From positions 186,001 through 250,000 of the forward strand of contig NJFT01000023.1 in NCBI GenBank assembly GCA_002221725.1: a stretch of 64,000 bases of DNA. The letters are read 5' to 3'. The DNA comes from Scedosporium boydii (lineage: Eukaryota; Ascomycota; Sordariomycetes; Microascales; Microascaceae). The translations under genes were made by a program, and so were the position numbers. This document shows positions 35,742 through 47,527 of the stretch, piece after piece. The notes beneath the pieces are model-generated. The model saw only the letters and a list, made by a program, of their open reading frames with translations, did no database searches and was not told the origin of the DNA. Within the stretch, counting starts at the first letter, position 1, and each line of letters begins with the position of its first letter.

Positions 35742-37322
35742 AAATACTCTTGATCAATTGATGTCTATAAGGAAGAGCAGCTAGGTATCAGTAATAGTTG
35801 TGGTGTATGGGGTCCTAGACTAGTTTTCTGCACACCTTTGCTATATTTTCCCACCCACTAATTAACTATAGTGTAGATAGTACAATCTGATTACTATGTA
35901 ATATAATTACCTAAATTCCTGAAGAAGTATCATCGGCTAGGGGTATCCAGCATCTAGATACAGATCGCCGTGTGTCCCACCCCTTTAATCCAAACGCCCT
36001 GCACCTCACACTGCCATCGACTTCACTTCGTCTGTCATCTATAGCGGCTTTTGTGTGCTTGGTCTGATGCGGGGTCTCTGGTCTTCTGGCCCCTACGAAG
36101 GTCTCGGGTGGCTGACGGCTGGCTTTCCAACTCAGCAAGCGGAGGCGGTGTAGGCCTAGTGTCGAAGGTTATCGCGTTGTCAAGAGCTGGCACGGTTGCA
36201 GGTTCCAGCTCTGTCGGTAATCGGTTCTCTCGCCCCAGGAGTCTATTCTGAATTTCTGAGTAGGGGGAAAGTGAAGCGAGCCTTGTAAGTATAATAGTGA
36301 AACCCTAAAACTGGTCGTGGTTTGTGAGCGATTTTTCTGCACGCCCCCGGTGGTTTTTCGAGGTTGCAGTGGTGTAGAAACGGCATGTGGAAACGGATGG
36401 TGGGGGCCGCTCCGGGATCCCGGATCACGGGGTGCAGCTTTTTTCCGGAGCAGCGGCTACCATGGGTTGCCGTATATCTGCCAATTTCAGAAGCGTTTAA
36501 TCTCAAATTCGTGAATTACGACAACATTCTTTCGCGATGTGGATTATAACCCTCGTTTGGTCCTACCTTGCAGGTAGCGTTATTTAGGAATGCACTCCGC
36601 CACTAAGTTGCATTCGCAATATGCCCCTTGAGGTGAAAGGATTAGAAGGACCCTCTTGAACGTGGGTTAGATGGCTTAGCGTTACCTTCATTAGAATGGA
36701 GGCATGTTGATATGTGGCCTCTCCTGATGTAGGATCATGTGGCTTATCGCTGCGGCAAAGAAGAGACTTATGCCTGGGAAATGCGTAGGTGAGACCCGTT
36801 GGAGCAAGACCGACGTCTTAGTATGGGGCGGGACGGGCCGAGTAATGTAGCACTCGTACTTCGTACCTCGTATTGTGCAACAATCTGATTCCGCGCCTCT
36901 GAGAACCTGCACATCAAAGAACGGGTCTCTCGGCGGTTCGAGGCTCCTAAATCAATGTTTCAGTCCGCTGGCCCTTGTGCGTCGTCAGCAGACCACCAAA
37001 CTGCCACACATATTCTTCATTCGCTCGTTCAGGTGGAGGGGCACAATCTACTTTGACGCAATATTGGCCACGCCACTTCGCAAATGTGATGAACATGGGA
37101 GCATCCGGGCCATTTTGGTGACAATCCGCTTCCTTTGCAATTCATTTCCCGAGATCCCATTCTACCATTAACTGAAGGGAATCGTCAACCTTTATTCGTA
37201 ACGCGATCCCTGCCACACGACCCATGCAAGAATCCTTTACTCAAACCTCGCTCTCGCTGCGTAATCAATCCCTCTCTCATCACGCCTTCTACATTCATTT
37301 CTGCAAGCGTCGCCTCGGTACC
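35742..37322. other. intergenic, no supported gene
   Basis: About 1.6 kb between the HET gene and eEF1B-beta, which converge. Open frames are short and overlap on both strands. It marks the change from the accessory left part to the conserved right part. Confidence 0.45.
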
Positions 37323-37927
37323 TCATAACTTCTGCATGACAGTAATGTCAGAGGACTGAACGTAGTCCTCGAGCTCCTGGATCTCGTCCTGAAGGTCGAC
37401 CAGAGAGATCTTGTCGTCCTCGACGACCAAGTTGATCGTGAGCTTGCGGATACCGAACCCGACAGGAACCAGCTGGGAGGCACCCCAAGTCAGGCCATCT
37501 TTCTCAATAGCACGGACCGCAGCCTCAAGGCCAGCCATATCGGTCTCATCATCTGTAAAGGACCCATGTTAGCTATCTGTGCATGTGAAATCAGCAATCG
37601 AGAACCAGGCCACTTACCCCAAGGCTTGATATCTATGGTCACAAAGGACTTGGCAGCGACCTTAGGTTTAGCCTCCTTCTTCTTGCGGTACGCCTCCAGG
37701 CGCTCCTCGCGGATCCTGGCAGCCTCGGGGTCCTCCTCCTCGTCGCTGTCGAACAAGTCAATATCTTCATGATTGTCGGCAGCCTTCTCCGGGGCCTTGG
37801 CGGGGTTTGTGGTGGGCACTGAGTCAAGTGGTCAGTGTCTGGTGCCGCGAAGAACAGCAAATCAGCTGCAGCGGCGATAAGGCATACTAGTATCTCCAGC
37901 ATCGGTAGGAAGATCGGCGAAGCCCAT
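37323..37927 (-). CDS. Translation elongation factor eEF1B-beta, short form lacking the N-terminal domain
   Basis: The nucleotide-exchange factor for eEF1A. Exons are 37927-37888, 37818-37618 and 37552-37323 (156 aa). Introns have GTATGC and GTAAGT donors and TCAG/ACAG acceptors. The start [13 protein letters not shown] matches the family's true N-terminus. It is then joined to [40 protein letters not shown] and the full C-terminal guanine-exchange domain ([20 protein letters not shown] to [10 protein letters not shown]). Fungal eEF1B-beta is usually about 225-230 aa; the missing 70-odd residues are the GST-C-like domain that binds eEF1B-gamma. The exchange domain looks intact, so activity on eEF1A is plausible without normal complex assembly. 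An exon may have been lost in the first intron, now about 69 bp. A second, full copy elsewhere is likely if this one is a paralogue. Confidence 0.85.
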
Positions 37928-40900
37928 TTTTATTTTACTTTTGGAGGGGCTGTAGGAGGTTAGGAAGGTCAATGACGACTATAGAAAAGAATATCGAGAA
38001 CGTGTAGCTTAGGCGGTTTGGAAAGAAGTGGAAGGAAGAAAGGGGTGAGCAGTTCAATTATTATTTAGTCGACGGTTGGTTATAAGTGAGGATCCTGGGT
38101 TTTGTCCCAAATTTGCGCTGGCTGAGCGCTGCCGACGAACCTCGGGCTACTTAAGAGATTAAGATTGGTTAATAGCTGCCAATGTCTCGATACGAGCTGT
38201 TGAGTCATTGTGGGCCGCGTTGATTTTGCTGTAAAGGCAGCTTGCATCACAGAGCTGCATCTGTTGGAACTTGGCAGCCCCAAGTACCAACAGAGGACGT
38301 GGACGGGGTAAGGCGGGGGAAGATCTAGAATCAAAAGGCCCAAGATACCAAAATGTGAACTCGATACCATTCCTTACCTTTTTTTCTTTTATCGGCCCGA
38401 TGTGACAGGACCTTTTGCGGGCCGGTCGGAAACTGATAACCAAGCAAAAGCGCGAAGCAGCTTTGTGAAGGAGCACAAGCTCGAAAGCTGTTCCCTCTGT
38501 CCATCCCTTAAGTATGGCCTACCTCGCGTCTTCGTTTAAGTCTTCCATAGGTCAGGCAGATGAGTTCCCGGCTTGGCAACTCCATCTGCCTGGTGCCTGC
38601 GTTGGGCCAGGCTCTGCCCAAGTTAACCTTGCTCGCCGATTGACTCATTCATCCCGTGCAGCACAGAAGTTTCTGACTCACTTGCCCCAGCCCCAACGGC
38701 GGCAGGACCAACTGCATGACCTATCAAGGTCCTCTCAAAACCTGTCAGAAATTAAAAGCAGGACCTGGTAGGATCTGATATAGCATCAGAGCCCTCCATT
38801 CTTGACTATATATGCCCTTGAATGGGCCGGCTGAACGTTCTCGCAAACTTCGCTTCACCATCCAGAACCCGAAGCGAAGAAGAGCTCTAGCATCTAGCTA
38901 CAGCTTCTCTACAACCCCAAGCCCACTCCCCCTCCCTCTACCGAGGAATATCTACGGCAACTCGCAATCTCACAACGGCTGTTACAACCGCCTCCACTAC
39001 TGCGGCCGTCAAGGCGCCCTTTATCCCACAAGATGTCTCCAAAGTGGCCACAATGGTTAGGGCCCGAGAGGCCGGTAGGAAGCCTAGCGGTGGTAGTAAG
39101 AGAGATTTCAAGGTTAAGAGAAACACATCTAATGTTGCAAACTGCCCTGAAGAACTTAGGTGGTCTCGTCGAAGTTTGTTAATTGGGACTACAAAGCATG
39201 GGGGCCTTATGCAATGTGGCTCAATTCTGGGGAGGAGGGCTAGTAAGACGACGAGATGTGGTCAACCCTCCATCATTTCCCACTCTTCAGCTAGACAACA
39301 GTGGGCGAAGGAACCCACCCTCAAGCTTCCACATCACCCTAGGCTCGATAAGCGGATAAATTCCATAGGAGCCTACAAGCTAGAGTAGAGGAACAAGGTG
39401 CCGCGTGTGCGGATGCCCTCTCCGAGTCTAGACCTGCAACGAGATTCTGGCTATTGTCTTAGAAATGATTACTTGTATGAAACTCCGGTTCCCCTGCATG
39501 CGCACAAAGGAGGCAGGGCGTGAAATGTTGTGGATTTTACCAAGTGCTTGGGGTTCTTGGCCATTTGGGCATCAGGGCCCATCACAGTTCCATAGCAAGA
39601 CCTTGTATTTCAAGGTGGAGGCTGACATTGAAGTCATGAAGGCAGAGCGTAGCAGAGGAGAATAAATTCAGGGGCCAAACAGCATGTGAAAACAAATGTG
39701 GTGAATAGAAAGAAACGAGATTAGCAGATGAGACGAGGTTGGCAGGAGGATCATATTTGTCAAATGCGTCCGACAGGTACATTTTAGCCTTCACATACGA
39801 AGTGGTAGCATCAGTGATATAAATGTGATTCCTAGGCTAGGCTTGAAGACAAGACCGGCTAACGGGAAAACGTTGAAGAATAATCACATACGGAAGGTGC
39901 TTCACCGCTCGCAGCAACTGTATTCCAACTTGCCCAATTGTTGTTGCATTTCCCCCACCCCCAATCAAGAAGGAGGGTGAAGAAGAGGGGTCGATGTCAG
40001 CGGCAGTCGATTATATTTTGGAGAGTTTCTGGCAGAGCAAACAATCAATGCCACATACTCATCTTCCCACCTTTACGCCTGATACCGCGGCACACGTTTG
40101 GCGGTCCTTATCTTTTAGAGAGTTTCGATGGCATCCTCGAAGGAACGTTCGAATGACCGGGTTGAGCGATGGCTTAACGAGGTCTATAAACAGTATGAAT
40201 CGTGCAAGAAATTGGGATGCAAGGGAAGGCCCTTGGCCTGGGACTACTGCGATGACCGTCAGTCGCCACTCACCGGCTCTGCCGCTTTTAGCAAACCTCT
40301 GATCCCTAGTCGAGCACAGATTCATGCTACGAATGCCACAAGTCCCCGGCTGTCATCCAATACACGAATCAGCAGGGATTCTGCGGCCCATGTAAGTCAA
40401 ACACCATCTCTTAGGGGATGTGTTTGCATTTGATGTTGACGTCGAGGAAGGCTTTACAGTCGTCGGTAGGGTGCGGGCATCAGGCCCTACTTTCCCAGCC
40501 ATTACGTTCGACCAGGCCATTCCGATAGAGAACCCCGACCTGTATTAATGCCGTTGGTTAATACCGAGCTTCTCGTGTGGGTAGGACGCTCATGGTACTC
40601 GGCGTCGCTGTGCAGAGCATTGTTAGGAGGCCCAAGGCTCCTCCCAGGTTCAAGACGATTTGAGGGGGAATGCGATTACCAGAAATCAGCATTGGCATTG
40701 AGGATTGGGTTGAGAGAATAACTTCAATAGCGTATCTATGCACGAGAAACGGGAGAACCCTAGCCACGCGTGCTGGTTAAGTGAGGGGAACATACAGTAA
40801 ACTTTCAATATCGAAGAGTCACGGTGCTAGTTCGCTAGTGTTAACATCAATTGGGTTCATGAGGCTGAAATAATGAGTGGGTTTCAATTCGTCGAAAATG

Positions 40901-41997
40901 GCGTTTGCTGGTGTTGCCAATTTAATCTTTTCAGAGATCGATATCACAGATCAATGGACGGCTCGTGTCCTTGGCTGATCAGATCAAACGGCAAGAAGAT
41001 CCACCAAACTTAGAGTTTCGTGTCTTGGCCGATAGCCACTTGGGAAAGATTGAAGAGGGCGGACGAAGCACGAAGCAGGCACCAGAAAAGTGAGGAGTGT
41101 CTGTCTCTACAGGTCGTGGCCGATTGCCTAAAACGAGCAGTCCTAATAACACAATGACACGAGACAAGGCGGGAAAAGGCGGGAAAATACTGAGGTAGAT
41201 CGGGTACAAGATGAGCACCCGCTGGACGGTTGAGAGTGAAACAGTGGAGGGGATTTTGAAGAGGGCTCAATGTTTAATGGTTCGATGACGTTATTCCTGA
41301 TATTTCATCATGCACAAAGTACAGCGGCTCTGCTCGTGTTTGGTTCGTCTTGTTTGCCTGATGATATTGGAAAGAGCAAAAGCAGGTTTTGGCTATTTGC
41401 CATTTGCCATTTGCCAGGTACGAAGGACACCTCGCGCTTCTCCCGGGGAGGAGCCGGGGAGGGAGCCCAGACAGAGAAAGTAGCAGTTGTCTGTCGTCAG
41501 TGGTAACACATCAATTGATTGATCAATATTGATAACAAGGAACTTCACACAAACAAGCACCAGACACCTTCCTTCTTTCCTTCGCCATGAAGAATCTCCA
41601 GTTGTAATTATCCCAAAAACACCAGCACAGAACAAGGTAAATTCACAACTTCCCAATTATTATTGCCCCCTTTTTCATTATTTTCCTCCCTCAGTGCCCG
41701 AGTGGACCTAACGAGATATTAGCTCATGATTCGTTATCTCCCCTGAAAAATCACCCTGGTCGCTCAAAATTAAAGATATTTCTGTATCGGAGTGTTTTCG
41801 ATTCAATATGGCATAACTGCATAGTTACACAGTCTCACCCTTCCCGTCTTCCAGTCTGCGACATCACTCACAAGTCTCACACCCCCCCTAAATCACACCC
41901 ACCTTCAATTCTCCCCTCAGCCGTTTGTTTCTCTCTCTCTCCTCTCCTCTCTCCCTCTCCCGCCCCCCCGCAAGTTACACCCGTCTCTCGCGGCGGA
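37928..41997. other. long intergenic region
   Basis: About 4 kb, mostly without recognisable genes. Around 39170-39330 (+) pieces in two frames (KFVNWDYKAWGPYAMWLNSG, then RRRDVVNPPSFPTLQLDNSG) read like a decayed protein with stops between them; the family is unknown. A possible small gene lies at 40128-40528 (separate entry). The last 300 bases before 41998 are CT-rich, as in many fungal promoters and leaders. Confidence 0.4.
40128..40528 (+). CDS. Possible small hypothetical protein, two exons
   Basis: An ATG at 40128 opens 88 codons to a perfect GTAAGT donor at 40392. A TTACAG acceptor ends at 40459, and the join stays in phase to TAG at 40526-40528, giving about 110 aa. The first half is charged and helical with several Cys (SNDRVERWLNEVYKQYESCK). 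No family, signal peptide or membrane span is recognised. The splice signals are the main support. Confidence 0.3.
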
Positions 41998-44317
41998 ATG
42001 ACCACCTCTCGATCCTCCTCCCACAAGTCCCACCTCGACGACGACGGCGTGCTCTCAGACGTCCGCAACTTCGAGGACATTTCCCTCGATGATGCAGCCA
42101 CGACCGCCGCGCCCGTCCACAACAACCCGTCCGTCCCGGCCCGCCGCCCTCTCACCCGGGACAATCACCTGAAAGTCACTATCCCGAAGCAGCCCCATGC
42201 GTCTCCCGTGTACCAGTCTGACGGTCACGGCGGCCAGAGAAACCTCTCGACAACACGGACCCTAACGCGGACGAGAGACGTGTCGCAGAAATTCCTCCCC
42301 CAACGTGACGCTAGCTCCGGGCTAGCCAATCGAGCGAGACAGGATCCCCCGAGCCCCCAGAGTCCCGGCCGGTTATCCAATGGTCGAAGCGTTAGCGCCC
42401 ATGGCTCCCTCGATCCTCCACCTCGAAGCCCTTCCTTTAGGAGGTTACCCATACAGCCATCCTTGACGGCCCCGAATCTGCTCCCGCGGCAGAGGAGTCC
42501 TAGTCCCAACTTTCTGCTGGGGCCTAAGGATCCAAACCAGATTCTGCGTCCTAGGAGAAGCAGCTGGCAATCGAACAGAGAACGAAAGACGATATTAGAG
42601 CTGGAGAGGGAATTCGATGACGACGAAGACGACGACGATGATATCCCCGACGGCCTCATCCTCGACAACGTACCCATCTCCCCGCGGCCGACGAGCGAAC
42701 GACCGAAAAGCCAGCCCCAATCCCCCTTATTATTACCCCACGGCTTGTCCTTGTCCTCCAAGGACCGTCGAAGCGTAGGGAACGGCACTCCCGCCGTGGC
42801 CATAGCCCAAGGCAGCCTCCGCTCTCCGACGTGGAAATCCGACACGGCCCTCGCCGACTGCAACGGCACCGAGCACAATAATTTCCCGTCCCAGTTCAAC
42901 GGGCAGGCCAAGGGTCGGGCCAAGAGCTGGAACATCGCCATGGCGAGCTTGAGTCCCGAGATGAAGGCACTGACGGAGAAGCTCGAGGAACACTCAGACG
43001 AGCTGGACGAGAAGACACGGTCAAGCCACGAGAAGAGGCCCGCGACGTGGGACGTCTCGAGGCAGGCGTTCGATCCCGTCAACTGGGAGCCGAAGCTCCG
43101 GAAACACTCTCAGCTGCCGGAATTACCGCCTCTGCGGAGGAACAACGTCATGATCGACCCGCTACCTATTTCCAAGGAGAAGGAGGCGGTATTGAGCCGT
43201 ACGAGACCGTCGTGGCTTCCGCCCAAGGACCCGGCCGAGGAGAAGAGGCATCTACGGCAGTACAAACAGATGATGGCACAGAGCGCCGAGGCCGATCGTC
43301 GGAAGGAAGCGACCCGCAGTGCGATAAAGACGCACCGCGACAACACGGCGGACAATCTGATGCGGATATGGGAGGAAGAAGTGATACCTCGATGGGGACA
43401 CGCTACGCGAGATCCTCGCACCCGGGAACTATGGTGGAAGGGTATCCCCCCGCGGAGCAGGGGCGTCGTGTGGTCGAGAGCGATCGGCAATGAGCTGGGC
43501 CTCTCGGAGCTCTCTTATACAGCCGCTCTGAAGCGAGCACGGGATGCTGAGGAGCGCATCAAGGCTGATAAGGGGGACCCGGAAGATACGCGTCGCGCTG
43601 CGTGGTTTGAGGCGATACGGAAGGATGTGGCAGAGAAGACGTGGCCTGATCTACGTATATTCCAGGAGGGAGGGCCGTTGCATGAGAGTCTGATTGATGT
43701 TCTTTCGGCGTACGCAATGTACCGCGGGGACATTGGCTACGTCTCCGGCTGCAATGTAAGTTTGATTCAGTTCTCTTCTCAACCCAAACCACGATGCTAA
43801 TCTTGCTCCCTAGTCCATCGCCGCCCTCCTCCTCCTCAACCTCCCCAACGCAACAGACACCTTCATCGCCCTCGCCAACGTCCTCAACCGCCCCATCCCC
43901 CTCAGCTTCTACGCCGGCGACCCCGGCGCCAAGTCCTCCGCCTACAACCTCGTCGTCCAGACCCTCAAGGACAAATCCGCCGCCCTCCACCAGCACATCA
44001 CCTCCAAAATCCCCGACCCGGAACCCGACGCCTACCTCTCCGGCATCTTCACGACGCTCTTCACCGCCTCGCTCGCCGTCGACGAGGCGGCCAGGCTCTG
44101 GGACGTCTACGTCTTCGAGGGGGATGCTGTGCTTATTCGCGCTGCTGTTGCGCTGATCGTGCGGGAGGAGGGCCCGTTGCTGGGCGCGGCGTCCGTGGAG
44201 GATGTGAGGGCCGTGCTTGGTGGGGCCGGGGCGAGTACGAGGCAGAAGAAGGTGTTGGGGGAGGTGGGGGCCGAGGATCGCTGGATGCAGGCTGTCCGGG
44301 AGGCGGGTAAGGCGTAG
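41998..44317 (+). CDS. TBC-domain protein (Rab GAP-like) with unconventional catalytic motifs
   Basis: About 753 aa, exons 41998-43755 and 43814-44317 (GTAAGT to CCTAG). The N-terminal 400 residues are Ser/Pro/Arg-rich and probably disordered, with an acidic stretch (FDDDEDDDDD). The TBC part starts at about residue 460 (RIWEEEVIPRWGHATRDPRT), with WWKGIPPRSRGVVWSRAIGN as the first TBC signature. Typical Rab GAPs use an Arg finger in IxxDxxR and a Gln finger in YxQ. Here the matching places read IRKDVAEKTWP (540-550) and GYVSGCN (580-586), so neither finger is in standard form. The end (PIPLSFYAGDPGAKSSAYNL, ARLWDVYVFEGD) completes the fold. It may act by another mechanism, as a scaffold, or on a non-Rab partner. 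Confidence 0.85.
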
Positions 44318-44873
44318 ACGTTGGATATTGTCCTTCGATTCTTTGATGCTCTAGGGCTACTTGGGAGTTTGTTTTTTCTATTTTTTTTGTCTACGAAAGT
44401 TATCATGTGAACATTGGAAGCGATTAGAGATGGAAGCAAAAATAATTCTTTTTGGTAGGCGTTCTCTTTTCTTTTCTTCTTCTCCTTCTTCTCCTTAATT
44501 ATACTTCTCGGTGGGCAGAGGCAGATATAATTGAGGATGGGGGTTGGCGCTTGTCACCGAACCCGTTGGTTTAGTTCTTTTCGAGGGGGTTGTGTACATA
44601 CGAGCGTCTTCGTCTCCGGCGGACTTGGAATTCAAATGGAATAAGTCGACCAAACATTCTTGGAAAAGGAGCGTGGCCACAGTTCCAGACAGCTTGTTTT
44701 CAGTCATGTTCAGCCATGTGTCCCAGATAGGATCCAAGAATCAAAGAACCCGATGAGTACAAGTACCAGAGGCATTAACTTTTTGTCTTCACATCGAGTC
44801 TATCAATGGTATGGTATCTACGTTCCTCGTACCCATAGTTTTCCTTTTTTTTTTACCCATCAGCGCCCGCCGC
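44318..44873. other. intergenic, convergent 3' flanks
   Basis: Shared 3' region of the converging TBC-domain and CCT2 genes, with T- and CTT-rich stretches around 44370-44500. No further gene is seen. Confidence 0.5.
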
Positions 44874-46703
44874 TTAGTGCCTTTCTCTCCTCCTTGGAGC
44901 AGCACGGATAATATCGTCAACTCGGAGAAGAAGCTAGTAGCACAACCAATGTTAGTCCACTCCACATACATGAGAATTGCCGGATACGTCTGAAGAAACT
45001 CACCTCTGCCGCCTCGCTGGCGGAAGATACAACCGCCTTCTTCAACTTGAAGCTCTCAACTACACCAAGATCCCTCATATCCGCAATACCGCCACCTGGC
45101 GTCATCAGATCCAAACCATACGTCGTTAGGCCGTCGTAGATGGCCTTTCGTAGACGAGCCACAAGGTCACCAGAGTCGAGACCGGCGTTGTCGGCCAAGA
45201 TGGTGGGTAGTTGCCTCAACGCAACGGCAAAGCTGGCCACGGCCAACTGCTTCTTTCCCTCGACGCGCGTTCCCGCGCCCTCCACGGCCTTGGCCATGAG
45301 CATCTCAGCGCATCCTCCTCCAAGAGTGGTACGAGGCTCCTTCACCGTCTGGGAGAGGACGGCAAGAGCATCGTGCAGACTCCTTTCGGCCTCGTCGAGA
45401 AGCTGATCCGTGGCACCTCGGAGAACAATCGTGCAAGCCTGCCCCGCAGCTACACCGGAGAACTTGATCAAAGTATCCTCTCCGATAATAACCTCCTCGA
45501 TGAGGTCGCAGTGGCCCAACTTGACCTGATCCGGGTGGTCAAAGGTCGAAGCGATCTCGCCGCCGGTAACCAGGGCAAGACGCTCGATGCCGTCGAAGTC
45601 GGCGTGCTCGATGGACATGATGCCGGCGTCGGAGAAGAGCTGCTCGGGCCAGTTGTAGATGAGTTGCCTGTTGATGAAGCAGTTGATGCCGTGCGCCTTG
45701 ATCTTGTCCACCTTGGCCTTCATCTTTTCCCTCTCGGCCCTCTCGAGCTCGGCGAGCTTGCCCGTTGACGACACCTTGACGCGGGCGCCGAAGATCTTGA
45801 CCTTGTCCGTGTCCATCGATGTGTTGGCGACGAGGATCTTCGCATTCTCCAGGCGCTTGGGCTGGTTGACACCAATCTTCTTGTCGAGGATGAAGCCCTC
45901 GTCGAGGTACGAGTCACTCAGCTTCCCACCAGCCTTCTTAATAATTTGGATATGGCTCAAATCGGTCTGGGCACCGAGCCGCAGCACGGCATCGACGGCA
46001 AGTTCGGCGAAGTGAGCTCGGTCCTGGGCAAGGACCTTGGAGCTGAGGGTCGTCCTCGCGATGGAGAGCAGGTCGTTCCGGAAGGCTTCGGGGTTGCGGC
46101 TGTGGTCGACGGCGGACTGTTCCAGCGCTTGCAGCGCGGCCTTGGACGCTATCCGGTATCCCTCGATGATGGTCTGGGGGTGGATCTTCTTGTCAACGAG
46201 CTTCTCGGCCTCGCGCAGGAGCTCGGCGGCCAGCACTGCTACGGACGTCGTGCCGTCGCCGACTTCGTCGTCTTGTACTTTGGAGATGTTGACGAGCACC
46301 TTCGCGGCGGCATTGTCGAGGGCAATGGCTTTAAGGATGGTGGCACCGTCGTTTGTTACCATGATCTCGCCGGTGGAACTGTTCGTACGTGGATTGTTAA
46401 TCAGGCATTCAGGGGTTACGCGCGGAGATGCAGGAAGAATGAAATATTGGGGGTATGCGGCGGGCACACATACGCGGACTGTAGGATCTTGTCCATGCCC
46501 TTGGGGCCCAACGTGCTCTTCACTAGGTCGCCCACGGCAATAGCACCGACGAAGGCGGCGAGACGGGCATTCTCGCCCTTTTCTTGGGTGGTGCCCTCCT
46601 CGAAGATCTGGGTGGGACTGAAGGATGCCTATAACAGCGATGGGTTAGTGGCAAGGAAATATAATATATGGGTGTAACTCAGACGGTGGAGGAGCCAAAC
46701 CAT
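44874..46703 (-). CDS. CCT2: T-complex protein 1 subunit beta (CCT2 chaperonin)
   Basis: One of eight subunits of the cytosolic TRiC/CCT chaperonin, which folds actin, tubulin and other proteins with ATP. Exons: 46703-46701 (just ATG), 46628-46474, 46378-45004 and 44933-44874, giving about 530 aa, the normal length. It reads [20 protein letters not shown], then [26 protein letters not shown] (60-68) and GDGTTS (93-98), the ATP-binding and hydrolysis loops. [16 protein letters not shown] is typical of the beta subunit. [14 protein letters not shown] and [13 protein letters not shown] are further family blocks. The end is [19 protein letters not shown]. The first intron has an unusual GTTTGG donor right after the ATG, but the acceptor (TTATAG) and the fit of MASFSPTQ support it. 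It lies head-to-head with eIF3b, with about 0.8 kb between their start codons. Confidence 0.93.
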
Positions 46704-47527
46704 TTGAACCGCTGCTAGAACTGTATACGATACGAAGAGGCAAGGGGAATGGCTGCGTGTCTCGGGGGAGTTTCGATGCGTGTGGTGGTCGTTCGGTGAG
46801 GTTCATACGTGGGGTAAACTACTTCGTAGTTCTACTCGAATCAAACTCCTGATTTTTTTTCTTCTTGGGAGCCTGGTTGGAGGGGAAGCTTGCATCCCGC
46901 CACAGCAGAAGTGCCTTCCCAAGCTAGCAACATCAACCAAGGATTTGCCGCCCACTCTTTCCTTGAGGTTCTGTCTTGGTCGTCCCCCAAGCTGACATAA
47001 TCTTGTCTCGATCCACTCCACTGTCACCCTCTGCCAGGTGCCACACTGGAGGGAAACGAGTTTAGAGGGCAGACACGTGCTGAGAGACACCAGTTGACCT
47101 CCCACCGCCCACAACTGCAAATGACAGGCAACCGTCAAAAAATGGAGAATTTGCCAAACTTCACCCGAACAGGCCCCACTACGTCAAACCACACAATCTT
47201 GAAAATCTCCCATTCTATTGCCCGACCTGCCTCTAGAAGACGGATTTGTCTCGACTTGGCGAACGGCTTCTCTCCAGCATCGCTAGAATAGCGAACAAAT
47301 AATAGGACTCGATTGCCTTTCAGCTATTACGTTGCCGAACTTGCGTATATTTGACACCCGCATCAGTTCGAGCCACTCAGCTTTCGTCCAGGGAGTTTTG
47401 CGCTGCGAGACCTACCCTAGCCACCCCGCCAGCCAAATAGAAAAAAATCAGAGAGAAAAGCCCACTTCCCCGCCAAGTAACCAAAACCGCCCATACCAAA
47501 TCACCAACCCGAGAAGAATCGCCCAGC
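46704..47527. promoter_or_regulatory. shared divergent promoter region of CCT2 and eIF3b
   Basis: 824 bases separate the start codons of two divergently transcribed genes of protein synthesis and folding, so both promoters must lie here. No TATA box or known operator stands out. The eIF3b leader is rich in A and C (about 47430-47515). Confidence 0.6.

Noticed and set aside
42225..43082. 285-codon minus-strand open frame in the TBC gene
   Set aside because: Shadow of the disordered Ser/Pro/Arg-rich coding part; low-complexity Ser/Leu/Gly composition.
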